Positions 25,133-34,915 are shown, counted from the first letter of the stretch. The stretch: DNA of 64,000 nucleotides from Pseudodesulfovibrio sp. S3 (GCF_004025585.1 NZ_QTZO01000005.1:186001-250000); one strand, 5' to 3'. A program made the numbers and translations. Notes: generated by a model not told the origin, from the letters alone.

Positions 25133-27145
25133 CTAGAAGCGTTCGAAATCACCGTCGTCCGGATCGTCCATGGACAGGTCGAAGCCGCCGGTCTCCTTTG
25201 CGGGAGCGGGTTTTGCCGGGGCCAGGGGTTTCGGCTTCCGTGGCTTGCTTATTTGGGCCTTTGTCTTTGGAGCCGATGGCATTCGCCGAACCTGTTCCTG
25301 CCTTCCGCCCTGCACCTTGAAGAACGAGATGATCTGTTGCAGGCCGTGGGCCTGGCTGGCCAGGTCTGTGGATGTGGAGGCCATTTCTTCGGAAGCTGCG
25401 GCGTTCTGCTGGACCACCTGATCAAGCTGCTGCAAGGCCGCGTTGATCTGCTCGGCACCGGTATTCTGCTCGTTGCTGGCCACCGTGATTTCCTGGATGA
25501 GTTCCGCAGTCTTTTCAATGTCGGGGACCATGTCCCGGAGCAGATCACCCGCCTTGACCGCTACTTCCACGCTGGTTGAGGAGAGTTCGCTGATCTCGGC
25601 GGCGGCATGTCCGCTGCGTTCGGCCAGCTTGCGGACCTCAGCCGCGACCACGGCAAAGCCCTTGCCGTGTTCACCGGCCCTGGCCGCTTCAATGGCCGCA
25701 TTCAGGGCCAGGAGGTTGGTCTGGCGCGCAATCTCCTCGACAATGGAGATCTTTTCGGCAATTTCCTGCATGGCCGAAACGGTTTCGTTCACGGCCACAC
25801 CGCCGACACGGGCGTTTTCCGACGCCTTGGTGGCGATGGACTCAGTGGTCCGGGCATTTTCCGCGTTGGCCCTGATGTTGGCCGCCATCTCTTCCATGGA
25901 GGAGGAGACCTCCTCAAGTGCTGCAGCCTGCTGGGTCGCGCCCTGGGACAGGGACTTCGAGGTGCCGGAAAGCTCCTCACTGCCCGAGGCTACGCGGGAG
26001 CTGCCGTCCACGACCTCGCCGACGATAGAGGAAAGCTTGTCCGACATGTCGTTGAGCGCCTGGAAGATCGCGCCTATGTCGTCTGAGCGGTACACATCGA
26101 CCCGAGTGGTGTAATCTCCATTGGCCGCAAGGCCGAGTGCCCGGACGATCTGGTCCAGCGGTTTGATGAGCAGGCCGTTCATGTAGAACCATATGCATAC
26201 GGCGATGACTATCAGGGCCAGGATCGACAATACTGTGGCGTTGAGGGCGTTGGACCAGACCGGGGCCATGATCTCGGACGTCTCGATGAAGGCGATGAAT
26301 TTCCATTTGAGTTGGGGCGAAGTGTGCACTACGGCCATGTAGTCCACGCCTTTGATGACGCCTTCGGCGGCTCCGTTTTCCATGGAGAACGCCTTGCGGT
26401 ACAGGTCATCGCCCAATTCGCCTATCTTTTTGAAATTATTGACGGTGTTCTTGGGGTCGGCGATGACCACGCCGTCATCTTGCACCATCATGACGTAGCC
26501 GGTTTTTCCGAGCTTGACCTGTTCGATGAGCTTGGTCAACTGTGCCAGCGAGAGGTCCATGGCGGTCACGCCCACCACTTTGTTGCCGTCAAGGACAGCC
26601 TTGCCCGTGCTGATCATGGCCTCGTTGGTGGTGGATACATAGGCTTCGGAGATGACGGCCTTGCTCGGGGTGGCGGTTGCCTTCTGATACCAGGGGCGCT
26701 TGCGGGGGTCATACCCGGCTGGCAGAGGGTCGTTTCCGCCGATGATGAAGGCGCCGTTGCTGGTTCCCAGATAGCAATCCTTGTAGTTCGGATGGGATTT
26801 GAGAATCATCGTGTAGAGGCCGCGGATCTCGCGTCCGAGGTGATCTCCAGGCTCGGGATCGGTGGTCTTGTATTCCTTGTTCGGGTCCAGGTAATTGGTC
26901 AGGATTTCATCCACCCTGAGGACGCGCGGGTCTTCTGCCATCATGACCGTGTTGTTGAGGGTCTCCTGAATATACATGGAGATTGTGCCGTCGATGTGCT
27001 TCAACTGACCGGCGGCAGACGTCTGGCTGTATTCTACGGAATCGTTGTAAATGGATGTAAGACTGACCGCAAGAATGGCAGCGCAGAGCAAAAAGAGCGA
27101 AAGTGCAAACGACAGAAGGATTTTTACTCTGACATTGATTTTCAT
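25133..27145 (-). CDS. methyl-accepting chemotaxis protein with dCache sensor
   Basis: The receptor has 670 residues. A membrane helix lies at about 9-30, a periplasmic double-Cache domain at about 35-290 (motifs DPRVLRVDE, RKRPWYQKA, GVTAMDLSL), a second helix at about 300-325, then a HAMP domain and a long cytoplasmic coiled coil. The hairpin tip carries IVEEIARQTNLLALNAAIEAARAGE, here cited in part, which binds CheA and CheW. A proline/lysine-rich linker ends in DFERF, which fits the x-aromatic-x-x-aromatic tether for CheR or CheB. The ligand is unknown; Cache domains often bind amino or organic acids. Confidence 0.96.
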   Translation of the reverse strand: MKINVRVKILLSFALSLFLLCAAILAVSLTSIYNDSVEYSQTSAAGQLKHIDGTISMYIQETLNNTVMMAEDPRVLRVDEILTNYLDPNKEYKTTDPEPGDHLGREIRGLYTMILKSHPNYKDCYLGTSNGAFIIGGNDPLPAGYDPRKRPWYQKATATPSKAVISEAYVSTTNEAMISTGKAVLDGNKVVGVTAMDLSLAQLTKLIEQVKLGKTGYVMMVQDDGVVIADPKNTVNNFKKIGELGDDLYRKAFSMENGAAEGVIKGVDYMAVVHTSPQLKWKFIAFIETSEIMAPVWSNALNATVLSILALIVIAVCIWFYMNGLLIKPLDQIVRALGLAANGDYTTRVDVYRSDDIGAIFQALNDMSDKLSSIVGEVVDGSSRVASGSEELSGTSKSLSQGATQQAAALEEVSSSMEEMAANIRANAENARTTESIATKASENARVGGVAVNETVSAMQEIAEKISIVEEIARQTNLLALNAAIEAARAGEHGKGFAVVAAEVRKLAERSGHAAAEISELSSTSVEVAVKAGDLLRDMVPDIEKTAELIQEITVASNEQNTGAEQINAALQQLDQVVQQNAAASEEMASTSTDLASQAHGLQQIISFFKVQGGRQEQVRRMPSAPKTKAQISKPRKPKPLAPAKPAPAKETGGFDLSMDDPDDGDFERF

Positions 27146-27291
27146 GGCTGACTCACTCGTCGGTTGAAGGTTGATACTGTTAGTATAAAATGCAGAAAGT
27201 CTGACGAAGATTCAATTATAAATACCCTCGATTTTTAACGAGACTGGGCCACTTGGCTTGTATAGGGAAATTGCGTAACGTGCAAATTCTT

Positions 27292-28365
27292 ATGCAACGC
27301 AAGCAGACACGATCCATGAGTATAGGCGGTGTGGGCATCGGCGGGGACAACCCTGTTCGCGTCCAGTCCATGTGCAACACCGACACCCGCGACGTCCTGG
27401 CAACGGTGACCCAGATCAACCAACTGGCCGAGGCCGGGTGCGAGATCGTGCGTCTGGCCGTGCCCGACGAAGCCGCAGCCGCCAAGCTGGCCGCCATCCG
27501 CGAGCAGTCCCCGGTGCCGCTCATTGCGGACATCCATTTCGACCACCGTCTGGCCCTGGCCGCCCTGGAGGCGGGGTTCGACGGCCTGCGTATCAATCCC
27601 GGCAATATCGGGGACGAAAACAAGGTGGACATCGTGGTCAAGGCTGCACTCGCCCACGGCACCCCCATCCGCATCGGCGTCAACGGCGGTTCCCTCGAAA
27701 AGGACCTGCTCCGGCACCATGGCGGTCCCACGCCCGAGGCCATGGTGGAATCCGGTCTGCGTCACGTGGCCATGCTCGAAAAGCGCGGTTTTAACGACAT
27801 CAAGATTTCGCTCAAGACCTCGTCGGTCCTGAAAACCGTCGAGGCGTACCGGATCATGTCGGAAAAGGTGGACTACCCGCTGCACATCGGCATCACCGAG
27901 GCCGGAACCCTGGTGCGCGGAGCGGTCAAGTCCGCTGTAGGACTGGGCATCCTGCTGCATGACGGTATCGGCGACACCCTGCGCGTGTCCCTGACCCACG
28001 ATCCGGTGGCCGAGATCGGCGTGGCCTATGAAATCCTGCGATCATTGGGCTTGCGTGAACGTGGCCCGGAGATTATATCCTGCCCCACCTGCGGAAGAAC
28101 CGAGATCGGCCTGATCGAGCTGGCCGAACAGGTGGAGGCGGCCCTTCGAGGGGTGGAAGAGGTCTTCACCGTGGCTGTCATGGGGTGCGTGGTCAACGGC
28201 CCCGGAGAGGCCAGGGAAGCGGATATCGGCATTGCCGGAGGCCGTGATCTGGGCATAATTTTCAAGAAGGGCGAGATCGTCCGCAAGGTCCGGGGCAGCG
28301 ACAACCTGTTGCCGGAATTCATGAAGGAAATCGATAAATTCCTGGAAGAAAGGAGAAGTGAATAA
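27292..28365 (+). CDS. ispG: 4-hydroxy-3-methylbut-2-enyl diphosphate synthase
   Basis: This [4Fe-4S] enzyme reduces MEcPP to HMBPP in the MEP isoprenoid pathway. From the ATG at 27292 it is 357 residues; an alternative GTG at 27280 has AGGGA upstream and is possible. The start MQRKQTRSMSIGGVGIGGD, cited in part, is the family N-terminus. Cluster ligands are C264 and C267 (SCPTCGR) and C299 (MGCVVNGPGE). The gene ends directly against the proS start. Confidence 0.96.
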   Translation: MQRKQTRSMSIGGVGIGGDNPVRVQSMCNTDTRDVLATVTQINQLAEAGCEIVRLAVPDEAAAAKLAAIREQSPVPLIADIHFDHRLALAALEAGFDGLRINPGNIGDENKVDIVVKAALAHGTPIRIGVNGGSLEKDLLRHHGGPTPEAMVESGLRHVAMLEKRGFNDIKISLKTSSVLKTVEAYRIMSEKVDYPLHIGITEAGTLVRGAVKSAVGLGILLHDGIGDTLRVSLTHDPVAEIGVAYEILRSLGLRERGPEIISCPTCGRTEIGLIELAEQVEAALRGVEEVFTVAVMGCVVNGPGEAREADIGIAGGRDLGIIFKKGEIVRKVRGSDNLLPEFMKEIDKFLEERRSE

Positions 28366-30108
28366 ATGCGTCTTTCCCGTTATTACGTCCCGACCCTCAA
28401 GGAAGACCCGGCGGACGCCGAGGTGGTCTCCCACAAGCTTCTGATGCGCGCGGGCATGATCCGCAAGCTGACCAGCGGCATTTACAATTACCTGCCGTTG
28501 GGCCTGCGCTCCATCAACAAGGTCGCTGCCATCGTGCGTGAGGAGATGGACCGCGCCGGAGCCCTGGAAGTACTCCTGCCCATGGTCCAGCCCGCCGACC
28601 TCTGGAAGGAGACCGGGCGCTGGGACTACTACGGAAAGGAACTGCTTCGTTTCAAGGACAGGCACGACCGTGACTACTGTCTCGGACCCACCCATGAAGA
28701 GGTCATCACCGATCTGGTGCGCGGCGAGATCAAGTCCTACAAGCAACTGCCGGTCAACCTGTATCAGGTTCAGACCAAATTCCGCGACGAAATCCGTCCC
28801 CGTTTCGGCCTCATGCGCGGCCGCGAATTCATCATGAAGGATGCCTATTCCTTTGACAAGGACGAGGAGGGCGCGGAAAAGTCCTACTACGACATGTTCA
28901 ACGCCTACAAGGCTGCGTTCTCCCGCATCGGGCTGCGCTTCAAGCCGGTTCAGGCTGATTCCGGGGCCATTGGCGGCGACTTCTCCCATGAATTCATGGT
29001 CCTGGCCGATACCGGCGAGGACACCATAGCCTCCTGCCTGTCCTGCGACTTCGGGGCCAACCTGGAAAAGGCAAAGGTTTCGCCGCCCAAGGGCGCAGTC
29101 TGCGACGAGTCCGCCGTGCCTGCCCTCGAGGAAGTGGCCACTCCCGGTTCGCACACCGTGGAGGAGGTTTGTACCTTCCTCGGCATCACCGCCGACAAGC
29201 TGGTCAAGACCCTGCTTTTTATCGTGGACGGCAAGCCCGTGGCCGCCCTGGTGCGCGGCGACCGCGAAGTGAACGACGTCAAGCTGCGCAACCTGGTCGG
29301 CGGCAACGAGATCGAGCTTGCCGACGAGGCCCTGGTCAAGAAACTGACCAACGCCCCTGTCGGGTTTGCCGGTCCTGCCGGTTTGGACAAGGACGTGCCC
29401 GTCTTTGCCGATCACGAACTGCTCACCGCCACCGACTGGGTGGCCGGGGCCAACAAGGGCGATACCCATGTGCGGCATCTCGCCCTGGGTCGTGACTGCA
29501 CCATCGAGAAATACGCCGATCTGCGCGTCATTGACCCCACTGATCCCTGCCCGGAATGCGGCGGCAGGATCGAGTTCACCAAGGGTATCGAAGTGGGCCA
29601 TGTCTTCAAGCTCGGCCTGAAGTACTCCGAGAAAATGGAAGCCACCTTCCTGGACGAGAACGGCAAGTCCAAGCCCATGGTCATGGGCTGTTACGGCATC
29701 GGCGTGTCCCGCATCGTGGCCTCTGCCATCGAGCAGAACAACGACGAAAACGGCTGCATCTTTCCGCCCTCCATCGCCCCGTTCGAGGTCTGCCTGATAT
29801 CCCTTGGCGGCAAGGATCAGGACGTGGTCGACAAGGCCGAAGAGCTTTACGGGACCATTATGGACCTTGGTGTGGACGCGGCTTTCGATGACCGCAACGA
29901 GCGTCCCGGCGTCAAATTCGCCGAAGCCGACCTGATCGGCTACCCGATGCAGTTGGTGCTCGGCGGCAAGGGGTTGAAAAGCGGCATCATCGAGGCCAAG
30001 GACCGCAAGACCGGCGAAAAAATCGAACTGCCCCTCGACGGTTTCGCCGAAGCCTTCATTGCCTGGCGCAAGCAGATTTGGAATAACTGGGGTCTGGAAA
30101 TAGCCTAG
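28366..30108 (+). CDS. proS: prolyl-tRNA synthetase (bacterial type with editing domain)
   Basis: This 580-residue class II synthetase charges tRNA-Pro. Motif 1 is seen in [21 protein letters not shown] (part), motif 2 in [17 protein letters not shown], and motif 3 in GCYGIGVSR. The insertion domain at about residues 225-400 is the Ala-tRNA-Pro editing module. Anticodon-binding domain at the C-terminus. AGGAGAAG lies 8 bases before the ATG, inside the end of ispG, so the two are co-transcribed. Confidence 0.98.
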   Translation: MRLSRYYVPTLKEDPADAEVVSHKLLMRAGMIRKLTSGIYNYLPLGLRSINKVAAIVREEMDRAGALEVLLPMVQPADLWKETGRWDYYGKELLRFKDRHDRDYCLGPTHEEVITDLVRGEIKSYKQLPVNLYQVQTKFRDEIRPRFGLMRGREFIMKDAYSFDKDEEGAEKSYYDMFNAYKAAFSRIGLRFKPVQADSGAIGGDFSHEFMVLADTGEDTIASCLSCDFGANLEKAKVSPPKGAVCDESAVPALEEVATPGSHTVEEVCTFLGITADKLVKTLLFIVDGKPVAALVRGDREVNDVKLRNLVGGNEIELADEALVKKLTNAPVGFAGPAGLDKDVPVFADHELLTATDWVAGANKGDTHVRHLALGRDCTIEKYADLRVIDPTDPCPECGGRIEFTKGIEVGHVFKLGLKYSEKMEATFLDENGKSKPMVMGCYGIGVSRIVASAIEQNNDENGCIFPPSIAPFEVCLISLGGKDQDVVDKAEELYGTIMDLGVDAAFDDRNERPGVKFAEADLIGYPMQLVLGGKGLKSGIIEAKDRKTGEKIELPLDGFAEAFIAWRKQIWNNWGLEIA

Positions 30109-30130
30109 ATTCCGCACGTTCATTGATACC

Positions 30131-30168
30131 AAAACCCCGGCGCGGAACCCCGCGCCGGGGTTTTTTTG
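30131..30168 (+). terminator. ispG-proS operon terminator
   Basis: AAAACCCCGGCGCG and CGCGCCGGGGTTTT form a 14-base stem followed by a T-run. Confidence 0.95.
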
Positions 30169-30223
30169 ATGCCTCCGGCCCCACATCCCCTCATTTCCCT
30201 AAACTTTTTGGGTCGCTGCGCGA
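30169..30223 (-). repeat. dispersed intergenic repeat, copy 1 (minus orientation)
   Basis: Read on the minus strand it starts CCTCGCGCAGCGACCCAAAA, goes through AAAAAGTTTAGGGAAAT and ends GCCGGAGGCATC. These blocks recur at 30318, 31122, 47541 and, in the same orientation as here, 58620-58720. The rest of 30224-30444 holds copy 2 and otherwise nothing I recognise. Confidence 0.6.
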
Positions 30224-30317
30224 GGAGAGTGGAGGGAAATACCTGTGCGCTTTTGCCAAGAACTATGGGCAAAGAGGCTAGACCTGAACGCGCTCGCACA
30301 CCCTTGCCGAAGGCACA

Positions 30318-30366
30318 CAAAAAGTTTGGAAGGGGGAGTCCAGAGGGGGAGGCATTCCCTCTCCCT
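30318..30366 (+). repeat. dispersed intergenic repeat, copy 2
   Basis: This shortened copy reads CAAAAAGTTTGGAAGGGGGA, then GTCCAGAGGGGGAGGCATTC. It lacks the long hairpin present at 31122 and 58620. It lies upstream of the LysE-type gene. Confidence 0.65.
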
Positions 30367-30444
30367 TAGCTTTACGGTTGAAGCGTGAGGAGGGGGGTGC
30401 TAGGTTGCCTTTAATCGGATAACGAATAGTTTGGGAGAGAGAAA

Positions 30445-31059
30445 ATGACTCTTGAAAGCGGAATCGCCTTGGCACTGGCCACCTTTGTTTTCGCCTGCAT
30501 TCCCGGCCCCGGTATTTCTGCCGTGGTCGCCCAGTCGTTGGCGCGGGGATTCAAGGCCGGAGCGAGCTTTACTTGCGGCCTGGCGCTCGGCGATGTGGGC
30601 TACCTGCTCACGGCCCTGTTCGGCATGGGCTGGGTGGCCTCGCAGATCGGTCCGTATTTCGTGGTGCTCAAATGGGCGGGTGCCGCCTACCTCGTCTACA
30701 TGGGCGTCAACTGTTGGTTGGCCAAGCCCTCGGCCAGTCAGGGGGATGCCTGCCCCATGGCGGTCAGGCCCGGAAGGAGCTTTTTGACCGGCCTGTGCGT
30801 GACCATGGGCAATCCCAAGGCCATCGCCTTTTACTGCGGCTTCCTGCCCGGTTTCGTGAACATGCGCGAACTGACCGGTTCGGACATCATCCTGGTGATC
30901 TCCATCATCGTGCCGATCATCGCCACGGTTCCCCTGGTCTACGCCTGGCTGGCCTCCAGGGGCCGCAATGCGATTCGATCGACGCGGCTGTGGAAGGTCA
31001 TGAACCGCACCGCCGGCACCATCATGATCGGCGCAGGCGCGGTTATCGCGTCGGAGTAA
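30445..31059 (+). CDS. LysE/RhtB-family exporter
   Basis: The 204-residue protein has about six membrane helices. The conserved start of the family is clear: the segment FACIPGPGISAVVAQSLARG, then GLALGDVGYLL. FLTGLCVTMGNPKAIAFYCGF is the second conserved block (cited in part). Such proteins export amino acids or homoserine lactones. Substrate unknown. GGGAGAGAG precedes the ATG. It stands alone between repeat-bearing intergenic regions. Confidence 0.92.
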   Translation: MTLESGIALALATFVFACIPGPGISAVVAQSLARGFKAGASFTCGLALGDVGYLLTALFGMGWVASQIGPYFVVLKWAGAAYLVYMGVNCWLAKPSASQGDACPMAVRPGRSFLTGLCVTMGNPKAIAFYCGFLPGFVNMRELTGSDIILVISIIVPIIATVPLVYAWLASRGRNAIRSTRLWKVMNRTAGTIMIGAGAVIASE

Positions 31060-31121
31060 GATGAAAACCGGGAAGCTAACGTTAACTTATTAAAATATAA
31101 GCCCCCATTCGACTCTCGACA

Positions 31122-31235
31122 CCCGCGAAGCGGCACCAAAAATTTTTGGAAAGAGAGGGATAGGGGGTCTGGGGGGAAGGGAGAGAAGAACCTTTTTCAA
31201 AAAGTTTTCTCTCCCTTCCCCCCAGCCGCCGGAGG
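31122..31235 (+). repeat. dispersed intergenic repeat, copy 3, with long hairpin and the xseA ribosome site
   Basis: The unit begins CCCGCGAAGCGGCACCAAAA. It contains a hairpin with 19-base perfect arms (31169-31187 and 31207-31225, including GGGGGGAAGGGAGAGAA). It ends GCCGCCGGAGGC. The GGAGG in this last block is the only Shine-Dalgarno sequence before the xseA TTG start, and the same block ends other copies of the repeat. Confidence 0.75.
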
Positions 31236-31239
31236 CCTT

Positions 31240-32730
31240 TTGTCCAACATCCTGACCGTCAGTGAGCTGACCCGATCAGTCAAGAACCTGCTTGAGGCGG
31301 AGTTCCCGTTCGTGTGGGTGCGCGGCCAGGTGACCAATCTTGCGCGCCCGGCCAGCGGGCATGTGTATTTTACGCTTTCGGACGGGGATGCGGCGTTGTC
31401 CGTGGTCTGGTTCAAGTCCTCGCAGATGTCGTCGGAGCCGGTGAAGCGGGGTGGGGACACGGTCAATCCGCTGACCGGAGAGATCGAGGAGGAGCAGGGC
31501 GGCACGGCCTTGAGCGGCAGCGGGATAGAGGACGGCATGGAGGTGCTGTGCGCAGGCAGGCTCAACGTGTACGAGCCGCGCGGTCAGTACCAGTTGGTGG
31601 CCGAACTGGTCCAGAGTCAGGGCGTGGGCGATCTGGCGGTGGCCTTTGAGGCGCTCAAGAAAAAGCTGGCCGCAAAAGGGTATTTCGACGAAGACCGCAA
31701 GCTTGCGTTGCCCCGTGACCCGAGGCGGGTGGCGGTGATCACTTCCCGGTCCGGCGCGGCCATCCGGGATTTTCTGCGCATTGCGGAGACGCGCGGCACC
31801 GGGGCGGAAATTCGTATTTATCCGTGTCTGGTGCAGGGTGAACGTGCTCCCTGGCAGATCGCCGAGGCCCTGGATCAGGTGGATGCCGAGGGTTGGGCCG
31901 AGGTGGCCGTGCTCATTCGCGGCGGCGGGTCGTTGGAGGATTTGTGGGCCTTCAATACCGAGGAAGTGGCGGACGCCATTTACCGGGCCAGACTGCCGGT
32001 CATCACGGGCGTGGGGCATGAACCGGACGTGTCCATAGCGGATTTCGTTGCGGACAAGCGTGCGGCCACGCCGAGCCATGCGGCCCAGGAGTTGTGGCCC
32101 CGGCGTGAGACCCTGGCCCAGAAACTGGACGTGCTCGATATGGGGTTGAACCGGGCTTACGGAAACTGGCTGTCCGGCAAGGACGGCCAGTTCGAGAATC
32201 TGCGCAAGGCCATGGTGTGGCTCTCCCCCAAACGGCGGCTGGAGCGGATGGAGGACAGGTTCTCCGCGCTCATGGCCCGGCTTCAGGGAGCCGGACTGGA
32301 TCACTATTATGATTGTGCCGGGAATGCCACGCAGGCTGCGGACCGTCTGGACCGTGCGTTCGGGCCGGAGCGGCTGGACAACCTCGGCCGGGACGTGGCC
32401 GGGGTGGCGTACCGGCTGTCGAGGGCCTTTGGTCCAAGCCGGGTGGAGGGCCTGACGGACGGGCTTTCCGGGCTGAGTCAACGGCTGGACAAGGGGGCGT
32501 ACCATGCTGCGGAGGCAAAGGGCCGTGAACTGGCCCTGCTTGAGACCGTGCTGCGTGGCCTGGACCCGGAAGCGCCGTTGGAGCGGGGCTATGCCCTGGT
32601 GCAGGTGGTCGGGACCGGTAAATTCCTGCGTGACCCTAAAGGGGTGACGAAGGGCGACGCACTTGATATCAGGGTCCGAGACGGTCGCGTTGCGGCCACG
32701 GTGACCGATACCAAACCAACCGACGCATAG
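31240..32730 (+). CDS. xseA: exodeoxyribonuclease VII large subunit
   Basis: The 496-residue protein forms, with XseB, a nuclease that degrades single-stranded DNA to oligonucleotides. It has an N-terminal OB-fold (FVWVRGQVTNLARPASGHVYF, cited in part), the catalytic core VAVITSRSGAAIRDFLRIA and VLIRGGGSLEDLWAFN, and the block ITGVGHEPDVSIADFVAD. A TTG start at 31240 is chosen because it gives the usual N-terminus and GGAGG lies 5 bases upstream. xseB lies 1.9 kb downstream after two peptidase genes. Confidence 0.96.
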   Translation: MSNILTVSELTRSVKNLLEAEFPFVWVRGQVTNLARPASGHVYFTLSDGDAALSVVWFKSSQMSSEPVKRGGDTVNPLTGEIEEEQGGTALSGSGIEDGMEVLCAGRLNVYEPRGQYQLVAELVQSQGVGDLAVAFEALKKKLAAKGYFDEDRKLALPRDPRRVAVITSRSGAAIRDFLRIAETRGTGAEIRIYPCLVQGERAPWQIAEALDQVDAEGWAEVAVLIRGGGSLEDLWAFNTEEVADAIYRARLPVITGVGHEPDVSIADFVADKRAATPSHAAQELWPRRETLAQKLDVLDMGLNRAYGNWLSGKDGQFENLRKAMVWLSPKRRLERMEDRFSALMARLQGAGLDHYYDCAGNATQAADRLDRAFGPERLDNLGRDVAGVAYRLSRAFGPSRVEGLTDGLSGLSQRLDKGAYHAAEAKGRELALLETVLRGLDPEAPLERGYALVQVVGTGKFLRDPKGVTKGDALDIRVRDGRVAATVTDTKPTDA

Positions 32731-32735
32731 GGGTA

Positions 32736-33725
32736 TTGATGAAACGGTTTTTTCTGAGTTTGTTCCTGGTAGTCATTTTGGCCCTACCCATGATTCCCGT
32801 GTCCGGGACGGCCCAGGATTTCGGGCTGCAAGAGGGAGATGACATCGGCCTCGTCCTGCCGAAGGATGCTTCCGCTGCCAGCGAGGCCGCTCCCGTCCAT
32901 GCCGGGTCCGCCCTGATTCTGGCTGCGCCGGGCCGGGTGGGCGTGGGCCAGCCGTTCCTGGTCCGTCTGACCTCGGATCAGCCCCTGGATTCGGTGTCCG
33001 TGCATTGGCTGGGCAAGGAAGTGGTACCGTCCATTTCGGTTTGGAATAACCGTCATGTGGCCCTGGTCATGCTCGGCACGGACGTCATCGACGCCAAGCC
33101 GGGCAAGCAGGATTTGTCCGTCATCGCCTCGGTGGACGGCAAGGAGAATACCCTGCGCCGTTCTGTTCAGGTCACGTCGGTGGAGTATCCGAAACAGGAG
33201 CTGACGCTGCCTCCGGGCATGGTCACGCCGCCACAGGACGTCTATGACCGCATTGCTGCCGAACGGGAGCTGACCACGGCGGCCAAGAACACGGTCTCGG
33301 CCCAGAGATTGTGGCGGCTGCCCCTTGAACGTCCGGTGGAGGGCGAGGTGTCCAGCTTGTACGGATTGAAGCGTATCCTCAACGGCACGCCCAAGAATCC
33401 CCATCGGGGACAGGACCTGCGCTCCCCCATGGGCAACCCGGTCAAGGCGGCTGCCGACGGCGTGGTCATCCTGGTGGGCGATCATTACTATGCGGGCAAT
33501 TCCGTGTACATCGACCACGGCAACGGCGTGGTGACCATGTATTTCCATCTGTCCAAGCCCATCGTCAAGGAGGGGGACAAGGTCCAGCGCGGTCAGGCCA
33601 TCGGGTTGTCCGGTCAGTCCGGGCGGGCCACAGGACCGCATCTGCATTTTTCCGTATCGGTCCTGGGCAAGCTGGTCGATCCAGCGCCTTTATTCAAAAA
33701 CTCTGCTGATAACATGCTGCAATAG
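32736..33725 (+). CDS. exported M23 (LytM) family metallopeptidase
   Basis: The 329-residue protein has a signal peptide (about 1-27). Residues 65-150 form a beta-sandwich-like domain (GRVGVGQPFLVRL), and residues about 205-325 form the M23 domain. Zinc ligands are the His and Asp in PHRGQDLRS and the second His in GPHLHFSV; the first His of HLH is catalytic. It should cut peptidoglycan cross-bridges or remodel the wall. It starts six bases after xseA and is a paralogue of the next gene. Confidence 0.92.
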   Translation: MMKRFFLSLFLVVILALPMIPVSGTAQDFGLQEGDDIGLVLPKDASAASEAAPVHAGSALILAAPGRVGVGQPFLVRLTSDQPLDSVSVHWLGKEVVPSISVWNNRHVALVMLGTDVIDAKPGKQDLSVIASVDGKENTLRRSVQVTSVEYPKQELTLPPGMVTPPQDVYDRIAAERELTTAAKNTVSAQRLWRLPLERPVEGEVSSLYGLKRILNGTPKNPHRGQDLRSPMGNPVKAAADGVVILVGDHYYAGNSVYIDHGNGVVTMYFHLSKPIVKEGDKVQRGQAIGLSGQSGRATGPHLHFSVSVLGKLVDPAPLFKNSADNMLQ

Positions 33726-33743
33726 TAGGCTATTGATTAATTT

Positions 33744-34640
33744 ATGCTAAAAAAACAACCCCTCGGGCCCACACTGGCCTTTCTGGTGTTCTTGGTCTGC
33801 CTTCCTTGCCTCTCGCTGGCAGGAGATATGGTGGACGTCTTTGCGCCGGAGCAGGTTGGGATAGGCAAGCCTTTTCTGGTCCGTATCAGCACCTGGTATC
33901 CTCTGGAGAACCTCCGGGTGGTCTGGAACGAAAAGACCGTGCAGCCGGCGGTAACCTGGTGGGACGGGAAGTCCGGGGCCATGCTCCTGCTCGGCATAGG
34001 TTTGCGCCAGGATGTCGGGACCTACACCCTGGAGGTGATCGCCGATATTTGGGGGCACGAACGACGGTTTTCCCGGGATATCGAGGTGGTGGAGTCGGCC
34101 TGGGGTCAGGAGACCCTGAGTGTGCCGCCGAAGATGGTCAAGCCGCCCGCGACCGAGTTGGCCCGTATCGAACGTGAGCGTGAGCAGGTTCTGGCCGTAC
34201 TGGACACCGTGTCCCCCGAACGGTTCTGGAATATACCATTCGTCAGGCCGGTCAAGGGCAAGATGCTCAGTCGCTTCGGTCTGCACCGGGTGTTCAACGG
34301 TGAGACCAAAAGCCGCCATACCGGGTTGGATTTCAGGGCTTGGGAAGGCACGCCGCTCCATGCCATAGCCGCAGGCAGAGTTGTTCTTACGGGCCACTTT
34401 TATTATGCTGGCAATGCGGTGTGGATCGACCATGGCAATGGATTGATATCCATGTCGTGTCACATGTCCAGGATGCTTGTCAGGGAAGGGGATATGGTTG
34501 ATGCTGGGCAGAAGATCGGTTTGTCGGGGGCCACGGGCCGGGTGAACGGTGCCCATCTGCACCTGAGCATCTTTGCCTTGGGGCAAGTGGTGGATCCTGA
34601 GGTTTTATTTGAATGTGATGATTTCAAGGTGTTAGAATAA
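33744..34640 (+). CDS. exported M23 family metallopeptidase, paralogue of the preceding gene
   Basis: The 298-residue product shares its two-domain layout with the neighbour upstream: signal peptide, beta domain with QVGIGKPFLVRIS, and M23 domain with SRHTGLDFRAWEG and GAHLHLSIF. All zinc-site residues are kept. HLHLS replaces the usual HLHFS. The pair looks like an old tandem duplication; lengths and linkers differ. Confidence 0.91.
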   Translation: MLKKQPLGPTLAFLVFLVCLPCLSLAGDMVDVFAPEQVGIGKPFLVRISTWYPLENLRVVWNEKTVQPAVTWWDGKSGAMLLLGIGLRQDVGTYTLEVIADIWGHERRFSRDIEVVESAWGQETLSVPPKMVKPPATELARIEREREQVLAVLDTVSPERFWNIPFVRPVKGKMLSRFGLHRVFNGETKSRHTGLDFRAWEGTPLHAIAAGRVVLTGHFYYAGNAVWIDHGNGLISMSCHMSRMLVREGDMVDAGQKIGLSGATGRVNGAHLHLSIFALGQVVDPEVLFECDDFKVLE

Positions 34641-34675
34641 TATATTATTGATTAGTTCTGCTGCTGGAGGAACCC

Positions 34676-34915
34676 GTGGCGAAAGAGACTTTTGAAGACA
34701 GGTTGGAACGGCTCAAGCTCGTGGTCGAGAAGCTGGAACGCGGCGATCTGCCCCTGGAAGAGGGCGTGGCCCTGTACAAGGAGGGGTTGGAACTGGTCAA
34801 GGCGTGCGGAAAGCAGTTGGAAACCGCTCGGCATGACGTTAAAATCGTGTCCGAAGGGCTGGTCCGGGAGTTTGATGCCCTGGAATCCCTGGCCGCCGAC
34901 CCGGAGGAAGCGTAG
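34676..34915 (+). CDS. xseB: exodeoxyribonuclease VII small subunit
   Basis: This 79-residue helical protein has the family pattern TFEDRLERLKLVVEKLERGD followed by PLEEGVALYKEGLELVK. It binds several copies per XseA. The GTG start has CTGGAGG 5 bases upstream. Its TAG shares one base with the ispA GTG start, so the two are translationally coupled. Confidence 0.95.
   Translation: MAKETFEDRLERLKLVVEKLERGDLPLEEGVALYKEGLELVKACGKQLETARHDVKIVSEGLVREFDALESLAADPEEA

Noticed and set aside
28042-30186. 714-codon minus-strand open frame opposite proS
   Set aside because: Antisense shadow of proS, created by high GC at third positions.
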